Source of the DNA: Methylovorus mays
GTDB lineage: Bacteria > Pseudomonadota > Gammaproteobacteria > Burkholderiales > Methylophilaceae
Assembly (NCBI RefSeq): GCF_020531915.1
Contig: NZ_JAJAVG010000005.1
Span: 62,001-126,000 of the forward strand
Direction: 5' to 3'
DNA: 64,000 nt
The notes under the pieces are model-generated. The model was not told where the DNA came from. It searched no databases and worked only from the letters and a program-made list of their open reading frames with translations. The position numbers and the translations under genes are program-made. Positions 26,187-35,216 of this stretch are shown here, one piece after another (positions within the stretch are counted from its first letter, which is position 1; each line of letters starts with the position of its first letter).

Positions 26187-28001
26187 TCAAATCCAGGTAA
26201 CCGCACCTTCTTCGGCACTGTGCACATTCTTGCGCATGCCACCGAAGAGTTCGCGACCAATGCCATGGCCGTTGTTGTGCTTGTGCGCTTCGGTCATCAC
26301 CGCCTGGGTACGCGATTGCCATTCATCTTCATCCACCAGCGCATTCAATGTACCGACGATGGAGTTGAGGCGAATCATGTCGCCGGTACGCACCTTGCCG
26401 ATAGGACCACCGGCCAGGGCTTCCGGGCTCAAGTGGATGGCCGCAGGCACCTTGCCTGAAGCACCACTCATGCGGCCGTCGGTCACAATCGCCACCTTGA
26501 AGCCCTTGGCTTGCAAGACAGACAATGGCGGCGTCAGCTTGTGCAGCTCAGGCATACCATTGGCACGCGGCCCCTGGAATCGCACCACGGCCACAAAGTC
26601 TTTTTCCAGCTCGCCACGCTCAAACGCCGCCAGCAGTTCTTCCTGGCCGTTGAAGACGATGGCAGGCGCTTCAATCACTTGACGATCCTCAGGCACAGAA
26701 GAAGTCTTGATCACTGAACGACCAAGATTGCCGGTCAGCAAACGCAAACCGCCCGAAGCGCTGAATGGCTTGCTGGTGGTACGTACAATGCTTTCATCTA
26801 CGCTTTCGGCTGGCAGATCGACCCAGATCAGGCCATCTTCGGCCAGTTCAGGCTTCTTGCAGAAGTCGCGCAAACCACCGAGCACAACAGACGAAACGTC
26901 GTCATGCATGTAGCCGCCTTCGACCAGCTCACGAATCACGAAGCTGGGGCCGCCAGCATTCTGGAATTCATTCACGTCAGCCGAACCGTTAGGATAAACA
27001 CGGGCCAGCAATGGTGTGGATTGCGACAACTTGGAGAAGTCGGACCAGTCAATGATGATGCCGGCAGCACGGGCAACCGCCACCCAGTGAATGACGTGGT
27101 TGGTACTGCCGCCAGTGGCCAGCAAGGCCACAATCGCATTCACAATCACACGTTCATCGACCAGACGGCCAATCGGGGTAAAGCGCTGGTTCTGCGTAAT
27201 CGAGAGCACGGTTTTCACCGCTTCACGGGTCAGCGATTCACGCATGCCTTCATGTGGATGCACGAACGCCGCGCCAGGGACATGCAGGCCCATGGCTTCA
27301 AGCAGCATCTGGTTACTATTCGCTGTGCCATAGAAGGTACAGGTACCGGCACCGTGGTAAGCCGCAGACTCGGACGCCAGCAGTTCTTCACGCCCAACCA
27401 GACCCTGCGCGTATTTCTCGCGCACCTTGGATTTGGAGGTGTTATCAATGCCGGTGCTCATCGGGCCGGCAGGCACGAAAACGCATGGCAGATGGCCAAA
27501 ATGCAGGGCACCGATCAGCAGACCTGGAACAATCTTGTCACAGACGCCGAGCAGCAGGGCTGCATCGAACACATCATGGGACAGGCCGATGGCGGTTGCC
27601 ATGGCAATGGTGTCACGCGAAAACAGTGACAATTCCATGCCGGGCTCGCCCTGGGTAATGCCATCGCACATGGCCGGTACACCACCCGCCACTTGCACGG
27701 TGGCGCCATGCTTGCGCGCTTCATCCCGGATGATATCGGGATAGGTTTCGTAAGGCTGATGCGCCGACAACATGTCGTTGTAGGCCGTGATCACGCCGAT
27801 GTGCGGTGCCTTCTCGGCTACCACACGGAATTTGTCGTTGTTGGGCAGAGCCGCAAACGCGTGTGCCACATTGGCACAGCCCAGACGATCTGCGCCACGC
27901 GGACGCTGAATAATATGATCGATACGTTGAAGATATGCCTGACGGGTGGGCGCACTGCGTTCGCGAATGCGTTCCGTAACCTCGTTGAGTATTTGTTTCA
28001 T
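26187..28001 (-). CDS. edd: Phosphogluconate dehydratase
   Basis: Dehydrates 6-phosphogluconate to KDPG using a [4Fe-4S] cluster; first committed step of the Entner-Doudoroff pathway. The 604-aa product belongs to the IlvD/Edd family: GVITAYNDMLSAHQPYETYP, GGVPAMCDGITQGEPGMELS with a cluster Cys, LLLGVCDKIVPGLLIGAL with the next, GTCTFYGTANSN, and TDGRMSGASGKVPAAIH near the C-terminus. The length matches Edd rather than the shorter IlvD. With eda and the window's other hints of methylotrophy it supports a formaldehyde-assimilating RuMP/Entner-Doudoroff metabolism (inference). Confidence 0.96.
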   Translation of the reverse strand: MKQILNEVTERIRERSAPTRQAYLQRIDHIIQRPRGADRLGCANVAHAFAALPNNDKFRVVAEKAPHIGVITAYNDMLSAHQPYETYPDIIRDEARKHGATVQVAGGVPAMCDGITQGEPGMELSLFSRDTIAMATAIGLSHDVFDAALLLGVCDKIVPGLLIGALHFGHLPCVFVPAGPMSTGIDNTSKSKVREKYAQGLVGREELLASESAAYHGAGTCTFYGTANSNQMLLEAMGLHVPGAAFVHPHEGMRESLTREAVKTVLSITQNQRFTPIGRLVDERVIVNAIVALLATGGSTNHVIHWVAVARAAGIIIDWSDFSKLSQSTPLLARVYPNGSADVNEFQNAGGPSFVIRELVEGGYMHDDVSSVVLGGLRDFCKKPELAEDGLIWVDLPAESVDESIVRTTSKPFSASGGLRLLTGNLGRSVIKTSSVPEDRQVIEAPAIVFNGQEELLAAFERGELEKDFVAVVRFQGPRANGMPELHKLTPPLSVLQAKGFKVAIVTDGRMSGASGKVPAAIHLSPEALAGGPIGKVRTGDMIRLNSIVGTLNALVDEDEWQSRTQAVMTEAHKHNNGHGIGRELFGGMRKNVHSAEEGAVTWI

Positions 28002-28055
28002 TAGATGTTGGGCGCTATTTATAAAGTGGGATCAGCCTTGGATTATCCTCAAAGC

Positions 28056-28084
28056 GCATGCCCCCGTCAAATGAAAGGGCATGC
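28056..28084. repeat. Hairpin between the carbamoyltransferase gene and edd
   Basis: GCATGCCC (28056-28063) pairs with GGGCATGC (28077-28084), 13-nt loop, in the 131-bp gap after the carbamoyltransferase stop and before edd. No strong T-run on the minus strand. Possible weak terminator or edd upstream element. Confidence 0.4.
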
Positions 28085-28132
28085 AAAACCCGCCATAAAT
28101 CAAGGGATAATCGCACAGGACTTAACGAAAAA

Positions 28133-29863
28133 TCAGGAGCTTGCTGCTTCCTTGACGACGAGTACATCTTCCATGATCAGGTACTGCAAATCGCAGCCAT
28201 AAAACATGTTCAGCGCATCGGCAGGACTGCAGATCATGGGCTCGCCACGGCGGTTAAGTGAGGTATTCAATACCACCGGCACGCCACGCAGACGTTCCAG
28301 CTCCTCAATCAGCGCGTAATAACGTGGATTGGTTTCTCTGGTGACGACCTGAGCCCGTGCGGTGCCATCTTCATGCACCACCTCGGGAATACGTGGCTTC
28401 CAGTGATCCGCCACGTCAAAGGTGAAGGTCATGTAAGGCGCAGGGTGCTCGGTCTGCAGCAGATCGACTGCCACGCGATCCAGCATGCTGGGGCAGAATG
28501 GACGCCAGCGTTCGCGATATTTGATCTGGGCATTGATGCGATCTGCAACGCCGGGGTGACTGGGGTCACCCAGGATACTGCGGCAACCCAGCGCACGCGG
28601 ACCAAACTCCATGCGGCCCTGGAACCACGCCAATGGATTGCCGGCGGCGAGCAGTTCGGCGCCCTTTTGCGCCGCATTTTCAATACGGTAAAACGTAGGC
28701 TTGGCCGGATGCACTTCGCAAGCCGCGATGCACTCTTCAGTGGTGAAGGATGGGCCAAGATAAGCATGCTGCATGGCCTGCACCGGCTCACCGCGCTCGG
28801 CCGCCACAAAACTGGCCGCCCCCAGCGCCGTGCCGGCATCACCAGACGCTGGCTGCACAAACAACTCTTTGACGCCCGGCATCGCGATGATGCGCTGGTT
28901 AAGCTTGACGTTGAGCGCCACGCCTCCGGCCATGCAGATACGGCCAGTTTCACGGATGATGTCGCCCACATAGTGATCGATCATCTTCAAGGCAATGTCT
29001 TCCAGCAAGGCCTGCACAGAAGCAGCGTAGTGGATGTAGGGGTCGTCGATCTCATCGCCCTCGCGCTTGGGGCCCAGCCACTCCACCAGCTCGGGCGTAA
29101 AGTAATAGCCCTTGCCTTTTTCCTTGTAGCGGCGCAAACCCACCACATTCACCAGCTTGGTGTTGACCTTGAGATCATCGCCATCAAATTCCACCAACCG
29201 CGAGAGATCATATTTCGTCGGATCGCCATACGGCGCCATGCCCATGACCTTGAATTCGCCATCCAGCATCTCAAAACCCAGGTATTCGGTAATCGCGCCA
29301 TACATGCCGCCCAGCGAATCCGGGTCGTAGAATTCCTTGATCTTGTGGATCTTGCCGTTTTCACCGTAACCAAAGAAGGTCGTCGCATACTCGCCCTTGC
29401 CATCAATCCCGACAATCGCGGTTTTTTCCTTGAAACCACTCAGGTGATAGGCACTGCTGGCGTGTGCCAGATGGTGCTCCACCGGCACAAACTCGGCTTT
29501 ATTGATGCCGAGATCGCGCATCAGCTGCATGGCCTTGTCGCGGTTGCGGCGGTAGCGGCGATTGCCGTTGAACAGCGCATCCAGCGCACGATCAGGCGCA
29601 TACCAGTGGCGCTTGGCATAATGCCAGCGCGCTGCCGAGCTAAGCGGAATTTCGCCGTAGGGAAAGGCCACCACATCCACCTGATCAGGCCGGACACCCG
29701 CCTCTTTCAGACAGTAGCGTGCGGCTTCCAGCGGCAATTTGTTTTTGGCGTGCTTGTCGCGTATGAAACGTTCTTCTTCGGCAGCGGCAATGATCTTGCC
29801 GTCCACCATAATGGCCGCTGAAGAGTCGTGCCCGAGAGCACCGGATAATCCTAAAATAATCAT
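28133..29863 (-). CDS. NodU/CmcH-family carbamoyltransferase (WapO-like)
   Basis: Transfers a carbamoyl group from carbamoyl phosphate (via carbamoyl-adenylate in the studied members) to a sugar or antibiotic hydroxyl. The 576-aa protein shows the N-terminal Kae1/TsaD-like domain with MIILGLSGALGHDSSAA, the metal-binding HHLAHASSAY (from about 130), GIDGKGEYAT and MAGGVALNVKLNQRI, and the C-terminal domain with WFQGRMEFGPRALGCRSIL and PVVLNTSLNRRGEPM. Its place at the end of a run of core kinases and transferases matches the P. aeruginosa core locus, where WapO carbamoylates heptose (recalled from literature). The acceptor here is therefore probably an inner-core heptose. Ten bases separate it from the upstream kinase gene. 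Confidence 0.88.
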   Translation of the reverse strand: MIILGLSGALGHDSSAAIMVDGKIIAAAEEERFIRDKHAKNKLPLEAARYCLKEAGVRPDQVDVVAFPYGEIPLSSAARWHYAKRHWYAPDRALDALFNGNRRYRRNRDKAMQLMRDLGINKAEFVPVEHHLAHASSAYHLSGFKEKTAIVGIDGKGEYATTFFGYGENGKIHKIKEFYDPDSLGGMYGAITEYLGFEMLDGEFKVMGMAPYGDPTKYDLSRLVEFDGDDLKVNTKLVNVVGLRRYKEKGKGYYFTPELVEWLGPKREGDEIDDPYIHYAASVQALLEDIALKMIDHYVGDIIRETGRICMAGGVALNVKLNQRIIAMPGVKELFVQPASGDAGTALGAASFVAAERGEPVQAMQHAYLGPSFTTEECIAACEVHPAKPTFYRIENAAQKGAELLAAGNPLAWFQGRMEFGPRALGCRSILGDPSHPGVADRINAQIKYRERWRPFCPSMLDRVAVDLLQTEHPAPYMTFTFDVADHWKPRIPEVVHEDGTARAQVVTRETNPRYYALIEELERLRGVPVVLNTSLNRRGEPMICSPADALNMFYGCDLQYLIMEDVLVVKEAASS

Positions 29864-29873
29864 GTTGGTTCGC

Positions 29874-31370
29874 TTAGTTGATGGAGATGCCAGCTTTTTT
29901 CAGAAAAGCGGCGTCACGATAAATGTCGGCAAAGGCATGCGCCAGCATCCGGTAAACCCGGGATTGCGGCGGCCAGTTTCGCACAAAGCGGCGTAAATCC
30001 CGCGCGTGGTATCGCGCAAATCGGTAGCAGGACACATGCTCCTGCATACTGTCCAGATCAATCAGGCATGGCATGGTATTCACCATTTTAAGATTACTTG
30101 CCTTGCAATCGCCATGCGAGATTTTAAGCAATTTCAGCTGATAAAACATCCGGGCAATCTGGCGGCATGCCTGCAGGTAGTCATCATCACTGAGATTCGG
30201 CTGCTCAAAATAGGCACTGACATCCGGCGCATCCAGATACTCTGCCAGCAGATATGCACGGCGGCGAAAAGGCCCCCAGCGCTCTTCCAGCAAGGCAAGT
30301 GGCTTAGGAGTGCCAATGCCATAGCGTTGCAACCGGAAGCCATTGCGCCAGGATACTGCCGCCCGACTTTGGCGCCAGGCACGGTCAATGCCATGCCAGA
30401 AATTCTTGATATTGTACCTTTTAATCACCAGCGGCACGTTATCAAGATCATGCCTGACTACAGTGCTGGTGTTACCCCGCTTCAGGGCTTCCGCACTTGC
30501 CACCTTGCTGATCCAACCGTCCAGTTCGACAGGCGATGGCACGGCCAGCAGGCTCATCGGCGGTTGCCTGTTGAGCGCGGTAAACAGCGCGGAAGTCTTG
30601 TGCACGATGACGTCAGAACAGGTGCGCAAGACTTTCTTGTCAGCATATTGATAACTGGCATACCAGCGGCAAGCATCGATCAGTCGGCGCAGCAAAGGCG
30701 AGACCGATCCCGCGCCCAACTGCCTGACTTCACGGTAGCGCTGCACCAGTGCAGGCAAGTCGCGATCCAGCACTTCCGGGTCAAGCTTGGCGAGCAATAC
30801 CGCCAGATTATGCCAGGCGCGCCATGACGAAAAAAAACGGCCCAATGGGCGAATACCATCGCCGTCGATCGCATGGACTGTCGCGTTTTCAAGAGTACCG
30901 TGTTTAAGAGTACCGTTTTCAATCAGGAAATTCTTGGGATACATATCGGTCTGCACCAGCCCCGCTTCATGCTGGGCGGCAACGGCTTCGACCAACTGGC
31001 GAGTGATGGCACTGCGTCCCGATGCATCGGCAGCCTGCAGGGCCTGCTCGGCATTTTCGGCCCCCGTCAGTGCCTCATACAGCAAGACCTGCATATCGCC
31101 CGCCTGGCTGCTTGTCTGCGCGAGCAAGGGTGGTGTTGGGAGATGGGCTTCCAGCAGGCGCTTTACACCACTGGCGTCACGCGCGGCGTAATAGGCTGCC
31201 CGCTTGCCCATGAATACCTTGGCCAACACTTGCTTGCCCTGCCATTCGCCAAAGCACACCAGTCGACGCCCGGGCAATACCCGCAGATGCTGGCCGATAC
31301 GCAAACTGCTGCCATCCGCCAGCAACAGCTCTGTATTAATTGCCAGCGTGACATTCATTGCCATGCTCAT
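29874..31370 (-). CDS. Two-domain LPS-kinase-like protein
   Basis: A 498-residue protein with two kinase-fold halves. First half: Lys51 region (KQVLAKVFMG), catalytic loop QTDMYPKNFLI (Asp142, Asn147), metal-site IDGDGI (Asp169-171). Second half: LVIKRYNIKNFWHG (Lys317), loop ISHGDCKASNLKM (Asp421, Asn426), CLIDLDSM (Asp438). Both halves keep the residues needed for phosphotransfer. No membrane segment is seen. A similar long protein (PA5006 as I recall) lies in the P. aeruginosa core cluster beside WapO. It probably phosphorylates one or two positions of the heptose region. An in-frame 15-bp tandem duplication (30886-30915) gives GTLKH-GTLEN between Asn147 and Asp169. The ATG at 31370 has GGAG upstream. 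Confidence 0.75.
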   Translation of the reverse strand: MSMAMNVTLAINTELLLADGSSLRIGQHLRVLPGRRLVCFGEWQGKQVLAKVFMGKRAAYYAARDASGVKRLLEAHLPTPPLLAQTSSQAGDMQVLLYEALTGAENAEQALQAADASGRSAITRQLVEAVAAQHEAGLVQTDMYPKNFLIENGTLKHGTLENATVHAIDGDGIRPLGRFFSSWRAWHNLAVLLAKLDPEVLDRDLPALVQRYREVRQLGAGSVSPLLRRLIDACRWYASYQYADKKVLRTCSDVIVHKTSALFTALNRQPPMSLLAVPSPVELDGWISKVASAEALKRGNTSTVVRHDLDNVPLVIKRYNIKNFWHGIDRAWRQSRAAVSWRNGFRLQRYGIGTPKPLALLEERWGPFRRRAYLLAEYLDAPDVSAYFEQPNLSDDDYLQACRQIARMFYQLKLLKISHGDCKASNLKMVNTMPCLIDLDSMQEHVSCYRFARYHARDLRRFVRNWPPQSRVYRMLAHAFADIYRDAAFLKKAGISIN

Positions 31371-31403
31371 GCTGCGCTGGTCTCCATTAAACCATCATCC
31401 CCA

Positions 31404-32210
31404 CTACTTGGCCTTCACCCGCGCCATGATGCGCTGGTAGTTTTTTACGCGTTTATGATCCTTGCCCAGGCCATTGACCAGCGACACCGTGCCGGCTTCC
31501 ACGTGATCCAGATATTCGAACATATGCTGCGGCGGAATGGCGACGAAGCGGTAACCCGCCGCCTTCAATCTGTCCTGCATTTCGTAACCGGGGATGCGCT
31601 CCGTCATGGCAAAACTCAATGCCTGCTGGCGAATGATGTCGACGTTCCACAAGGTGCAGAAACTCTTGAGGTAGATTTCATAAAACAGCCGTGGTTCGCG
31701 GGTATCCAGGCCCAGCGCCACCTTGGCGCGGCGATAGTAATACTTGGTAGCGCGTATAAAGATGCGCCAGGCGGTTTCCAGGCGAGTGCGGCGCACTTGC
31801 TCCAGACAGCCTACCGCGGCCACCCTGTCACCCGTGCGCATATGCGCCAGCATCTGCCGCAGAATATCCACGTCATAGATCAGCGTATCAGTATGCATCA
31901 GCAACAGATAAGGGGTTTGCACCCGCTCAAGGATCAGGTCCAGCGCCCGGCCATGTGCCATGAAACCTTTTTCCGGCGCCTCCGCCTTGCGCTCGATCAG
32001 ATTGATCCAGTCCAGGGACTTCAGGTATTCCGTGCTTTCATCGGCAGAATTGTTATCCACTACCCACACTGGCACGACACTATCGCCCAGGGCTTTTTTC
32101 AGCAGGTCCAGACAAAGCGAGGTCACCTCGTGCGTCTTGTAATTGACCAGCGCAATGCTGAAATCCGTCAGACGCTCATCCCCGGATACGGGTTTACTCT
32201 CAGTATTCAT
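31404..32210 (-). CDS. GT2-family glycosyltransferase
   Basis: A 268-aa inverting glycosyltransferase with a GT-A fold: FSIALVNYKTHEVTSLCLDLL, WVVDNNSADESTEYL (nucleotide-binding DNNS), and the DxD-like YLLLMHTDTLI that would bind the metal and nucleotide sugar. The C-terminal region (FYEIYLKSFCTLWNVDIIR, RIPGYEMQDRLKAAGYRF) is typical of rhamnosyl- or hexosyl-transferases of this group. No transmembrane helices. Two starts are possible: ATG 32243 and ATG 32210, the latter with AAGG 12 bases upstream; I use 32210. It lies among core kinases and should add an outer sugar to the LPS core. Confidence 0.82.
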   Translation of the reverse strand: MNTESKPVSGDERLTDFSIALVNYKTHEVTSLCLDLLKKALGDSVVPVWVVDNNSADESTEYLKSLDWINLIERKAEAPEKGFMAHGRALDLILERVQTPYLLLMHTDTLIYDVDILRQMLAHMRTGDRVAAVGCLEQVRRTRLETAWRIFIRATKYYYRRAKVALGLDTREPRLFYEIYLKSFCTLWNVDIIRQQALSFAMTERIPGYEMQDRLKAAGYRFVAIPPQHMFEYLDHVEAGTVSLVNGLGKDHKRVKNYQRIMARVKAK

Positions 32211-32308
32211 TTGAATGCCATACCTTATTAATCCAATTGTCATCAGCGCTTTACGCCGACATCAAGCGGCCCGCCACGCTGTTTACCTCTGGGCTTGTTA
32301 CAGCTGGT

Positions 32309-33094
32309 TTATTTTGCCCTGGGCTTAAGCCGGGCGCGCGAGCGGCGTGCTATCAATTGGCATAATGCCCGCTGCCAGCCATTGAGCGAATTGATAGCGT
32401 AATACTGCTTGAAAAAATACAGCCGCTGCGTGCGACTCCAGCCCGGGGTTCGATAATTCAAGGTCACCAGATCATGCAATGTACGCAACACCGGCAACCA
32501 GCTAAAACGTGATTTCTCCAGGTCAATCACCACCACCCGGTAGCCTTCGCCCTGCCTGGCGGCAAACAGATGCTTGGCATACAGGGAGCGATGCTGCACA
32601 CCGGCAAGGTGCATCTGTCGCACCGTATGCGCCGTGGCGGCCAGCAACTGGCGTTTCTCGGCGGGCGACATACGGTTGAATTCCTCACTGGCCACCAAGG
32701 CGTCCAGCGGCTGATAGCCATCCAGCGCCACGGTCATCAGTACCGCTCGCACTTCGTTTGCCACATGACGTTCGCCAAACAGCATGGGTTCCAGCGTGGG
32801 TACGCCATGCGCCTGTAAATGTTGCACCATGTCGAACTCGCGCTTGAAAGTCGCCTCACCGCGCCAAGGGTGTTTCCAGGATGGCCGGGTATGGTTCTGC
32901 TGCCGTTTGAGAAACGCACCCTTCGTATCGCCTTGCGATGATGGCAAGCTAACTCGCCCGACGCCGCTCAATCCACCTCGACCATCATTCGGCGCTTCGA
33001 CCCAGGCCACTTCGCGCGTCCAGGCCGCATCCACGCTGTCCAATGCATTTTCAGCCAGCAAGGCGCGCCATTGCGGGGCGATAAAATCAGTCAT
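32309..33094 (-). CDS. InaA/WapQ-type lipopolysaccharide kinase-like protein
   Basis: A 261-aa protein of the LPS-kinase InaA family. Landmarks are GAFLKRQQNHTRPSWKHPWR (N-lobe Lys), FKREFDMVQHLQAHGVPTLEP, the loop VQHRSLYAKHLFAARQ and VVVIDLEKSRF (Asp191). The HRD triad reads His-Arg-Ser (Ser170), so the standard catalytic Asp is absent; the InaA group often shows an H-x-x-LYxKH version of this loop, so activity by another residue is possible. The frame can begin at GTG 33103 or ATG 33094; the ATG is preferred. The waaP stop lies 22 bases upstream. Confidence 0.78.
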   Translation of the reverse strand: MTDFIAPQWRALLAENALDSVDAAWTREVAWVEAPNDGRGGLSGVGRVSLPSSQGDTKGAFLKRQQNHTRPSWKHPWRGEATFKREFDMVQHLQAHGVPTLEPMLFGERHVANEVRAVLMTVALDGYQPLDALVASEEFNRMSPAEKRQLLAATAHTVRQMHLAGVQHRSLYAKHLFAARQGEGYRVVVIDLEKSRFSWLPVLRTLHDLVTLNYRTPGWSRTQRLYFFKQYYAINSLNGWQRALCQLIARRSRARLKPRAK

Positions 33095-33116
33095 GGTCAG
33101 CACCCGTCATGCAGAA

Positions 33117-33947
33117 TTAGTCATCCAGCTGGGATGGCATTTTGCCATGAAACTTGACATACAAACGCTGTGCGCGGGCCGTCACCTGCTCTAGAAATGC
33201 GCGCTCCTGCTGCAAGGTCTGGCGCAGCGGCTGGGCGCGATAGGCCCGCAGGAAGCGCAATATGTCACGCCGCGTCAGGCCGATATTCATCGCGGAAAAA
33301 TACAGGGCGGCGATATCCTTCATGCGGGCTACTGGCTGGATGCGGGCGCGTATGCCCACGCGATGCAGATCAATCAGGTAAAGATAAATCTCGTTATGCT
33401 GCTGCCAGCGTGGCTGGTCCAGGCAAAAATGGCAGATATAAAAATCGCGATGGTTCATGCCATTGTCATGCAACAGCCTGGCCAGCCGGGCAACTTCCAG
33501 AATGAGCCTGCGCTTGAAGGCAGGATCTGGCGGCGTTTCGTTCCAGGGGGCACACAGGGTTTCCAGGGAAATAATATCGCCCAGGTCGCGCGTCACCACA
33601 AATGACTGGCGACTGGCCGGATTCAGGCCACGCCAGCCATAGGCCACGCCAGGCGTAGTGGGGATGCCCACCTCCCCCAGCTTCTGGATGGCCTTCCATT
33701 CGGTAGCCGCACTGATGATGGGCCAGCGCAGGCTGAACAGGTTTTTGAAAATCTCGCCCCAGCCCACACCAAAATGCTGTTTGATGAAATACGGTTTGCC
33801 ATCCAGCTCGCAGCGTATGGTCTTGCGCCCCGGCACATCGCGGAACACTTGCCCCTGCAAGCGCATGATGGCATCGAATACGGGATTGCCGAGCCGTGAG
33901 CGCAGCCAGTCGGGCACTTCCAGCACCTGGGTTTTCAGCCAGCTCAT
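33117..33947 (-). CDS. waaP: LPS core heptose(I) kinase WaaP
   Basis: Phosphorylates heptose I of the LPS inner core, a change that stabilises the outer membrane by cation bridging. The 276-aa product keeps the kinase core: KPYFIKQHFGVGWGEIFKNL (Lys56), SFVVTRDLGDIISLETL, catalytic loop GMNHRDFYICHFCL with Asp168, and LYLIDLHRVGIR with Asp193. This HRDFYxCHF signature is specific to WaaP. Its start overlaps the waaG stop by four bases, so the two are translationally coupled. Confidence 0.93.
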   Translation of the reverse strand: MSWLKTQVLEVPDWLRSRLGNPVFDAIMRLQGQVFRDVPGRKTIRCELDGKPYFIKQHFGVGWGEIFKNLFSLRWPIISAATEWKAIQKLGEVGIPTTPGVAYGWRGLNPASRQSFVVTRDLGDIISLETLCAPWNETPPDPAFKRRLILEVARLARLLHDNGMNHRDFYICHFCLDQPRWQQHNEIYLYLIDLHRVGIRARIQPVARMKDIAALYFSAMNIGLTRRDILRFLRAYRAQPLRQTLQQERAFLEQVTARAQRLYVKFHGKMPSQLDD

Positions 33948-35086
33948 GGGGTTTGCTTCCGTTTCTGGCTAGCCAGCGCCAGCAGGATATGGGCCTCAGC
34001 ACGGCCATCGTTGGCTTGCATGAGCTTGCTGGCATAGGCAATGCCATTCTGGCGCCAGCGCTCGGTCTCCGGTGAAACCAGCATTTGGGCAAACAAGGTA
34101 TTGAATGCCTGCTGATCAAACGGCGCGGCGGCCACCATGCCAGCATCGGCATCCAGCACATGGTGGGCGTAACCGCAGGTTTCGGTCACCAAGGCTGGCA
34201 GGCCGGCCGCCAGCGCTTCCAGAATCACCAGCCCGGTATTTTCACGATACGCGGGATGCACATAAAGATCAGCCCCCTGCATCAGCCAGGGAATATCGGC
34301 GCGGCCCTTGGCGATGACCAGCTGGTCTGCGACGCCCAGCTTTTGCGCCATGCGCATGAAAGGGCCGGGCTTATCCTGGCCGATCGCCACCAGCCGGGTT
34401 TGCAAGCGCTGCACTTCCGGCAGTGCCGCCAGAGCCAGGATGGCCCGATCCAGCCCTTTCATGTGAAAGCCGGAACCCACCAGCAAGGCGATGCGATGCT
34501 GCGGGTTGAGCTGGAAGGCCTGGCATAGATGCGCCCGCATCTCGGATCTATCCTTCAGTGCCAGTCGCTCGGCCGACAAATAAGGCGGAATATAGTGCAT
34601 GCGCTCGGGCTGGGTACCGTACCACTTTTCAAACAGCGGCATTTCGGTCTTGGCCACCATCAAAATCTGGCAATCGGAAGCGCGGTCAAATACGGCGCGC
34701 TCGGCGGCGGCAAACCAGCGGTACCGTGGCGTAAACCGGTAAAGCCAGCTGCGCTGCTGGCGACTGCGCTCGACAAAACAAGGGTCGGCGGCAAAATGCA
34801 CATCCAGTCCGGGCATGCGGTTATAACCCACCACACAATCAATATCGCCCTGCTGTTTCAGGCGTGCCTGCACAATCTCAATGAAGCGCTGATAGCGTTG
34901 AAAATTGAACCATGCTTTTACCGGGATCACATGCACGTTAATGCCGCTGGGGATGTCGCCTTCCCAGGACAGGGTATAGATATCGACCTGATGCCCCTGG
35001 CTCGCGAGATGGCTAGCCGTGCGCAACATATCACGCTGCATGCCGCCAAATGGGAAATATTTAAATACGATAAAAGCGAATTTCAC
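33944..35086 (-). CDS. waaG: GT4 glycosyltransferase, WaaG-like (UDP-glucose:heptosyl LPS transferase)
   Basis: Adds the first hexose to heptose II of the core. The 380-aa GT-B protein begins FAFIVFKYFPFGGMQRDMLRTA, the WaaG signature with a FGGMQRDM donor loop, and has CVVGYNRMPGLDVHFAADPCF, VGSGFHMKGLDRAI and the C-terminal HPAYRENTGLVILEALAAGLP with the ExxxxxxxE-like catalytic motif of family GT4. It heads the minus-strand core operon waaG-waaP-kinase-GT2-kinase-carbamoyltransferase and is divergent from waaC, so both promoters should lie in the 130 bases between. Confidence 0.92.
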   Translation of the reverse strand: MKFAFIVFKYFPFGGMQRDMLRTASHLASQGHQVDIYTLSWEGDIPSGINVHVIPVKAWFNFQRYQRFIEIVQARLKQQGDIDCVVGYNRMPGLDVHFAADPCFVERSRQQRSWLYRFTPRYRWFAAAERAVFDRASDCQILMVAKTEMPLFEKWYGTQPERMHYIPPYLSAERLALKDRSEMRAHLCQAFQLNPQHRIALLVGSGFHMKGLDRAILALAALPEVQRLQTRLVAIGQDKPGPFMRMAQKLGVADQLVIAKGRADIPWLMQGADLYVHPAYRENTGLVILEALAAGLPALVTETCGYAHHVLDADAGMVAAAPFDQQAFNTLFAQMLVSPETERWRQNGIAYASKLMQANDGRAEAHILLALASQKRKQTP

Positions 35087-35216
35087 TAAGGGGTACCCGT
35101 TATCCTTGATTCATCTGCGCAAGGCCATCGAAGCTCCATGCTCCGGCTTTTCACGCCATGCCATGATCATGACGGCGGCATGCGCCAATACGCGATTGTA
35201 TGCGAAAATGGCATTT

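Noticed and set aside
28373-29821. Open frame of 482 codons opposite the carbamoyltransferase gene
   Set aside because: The product is His-rich and without family features, typical of antisense shadows in GC-rich DNA.
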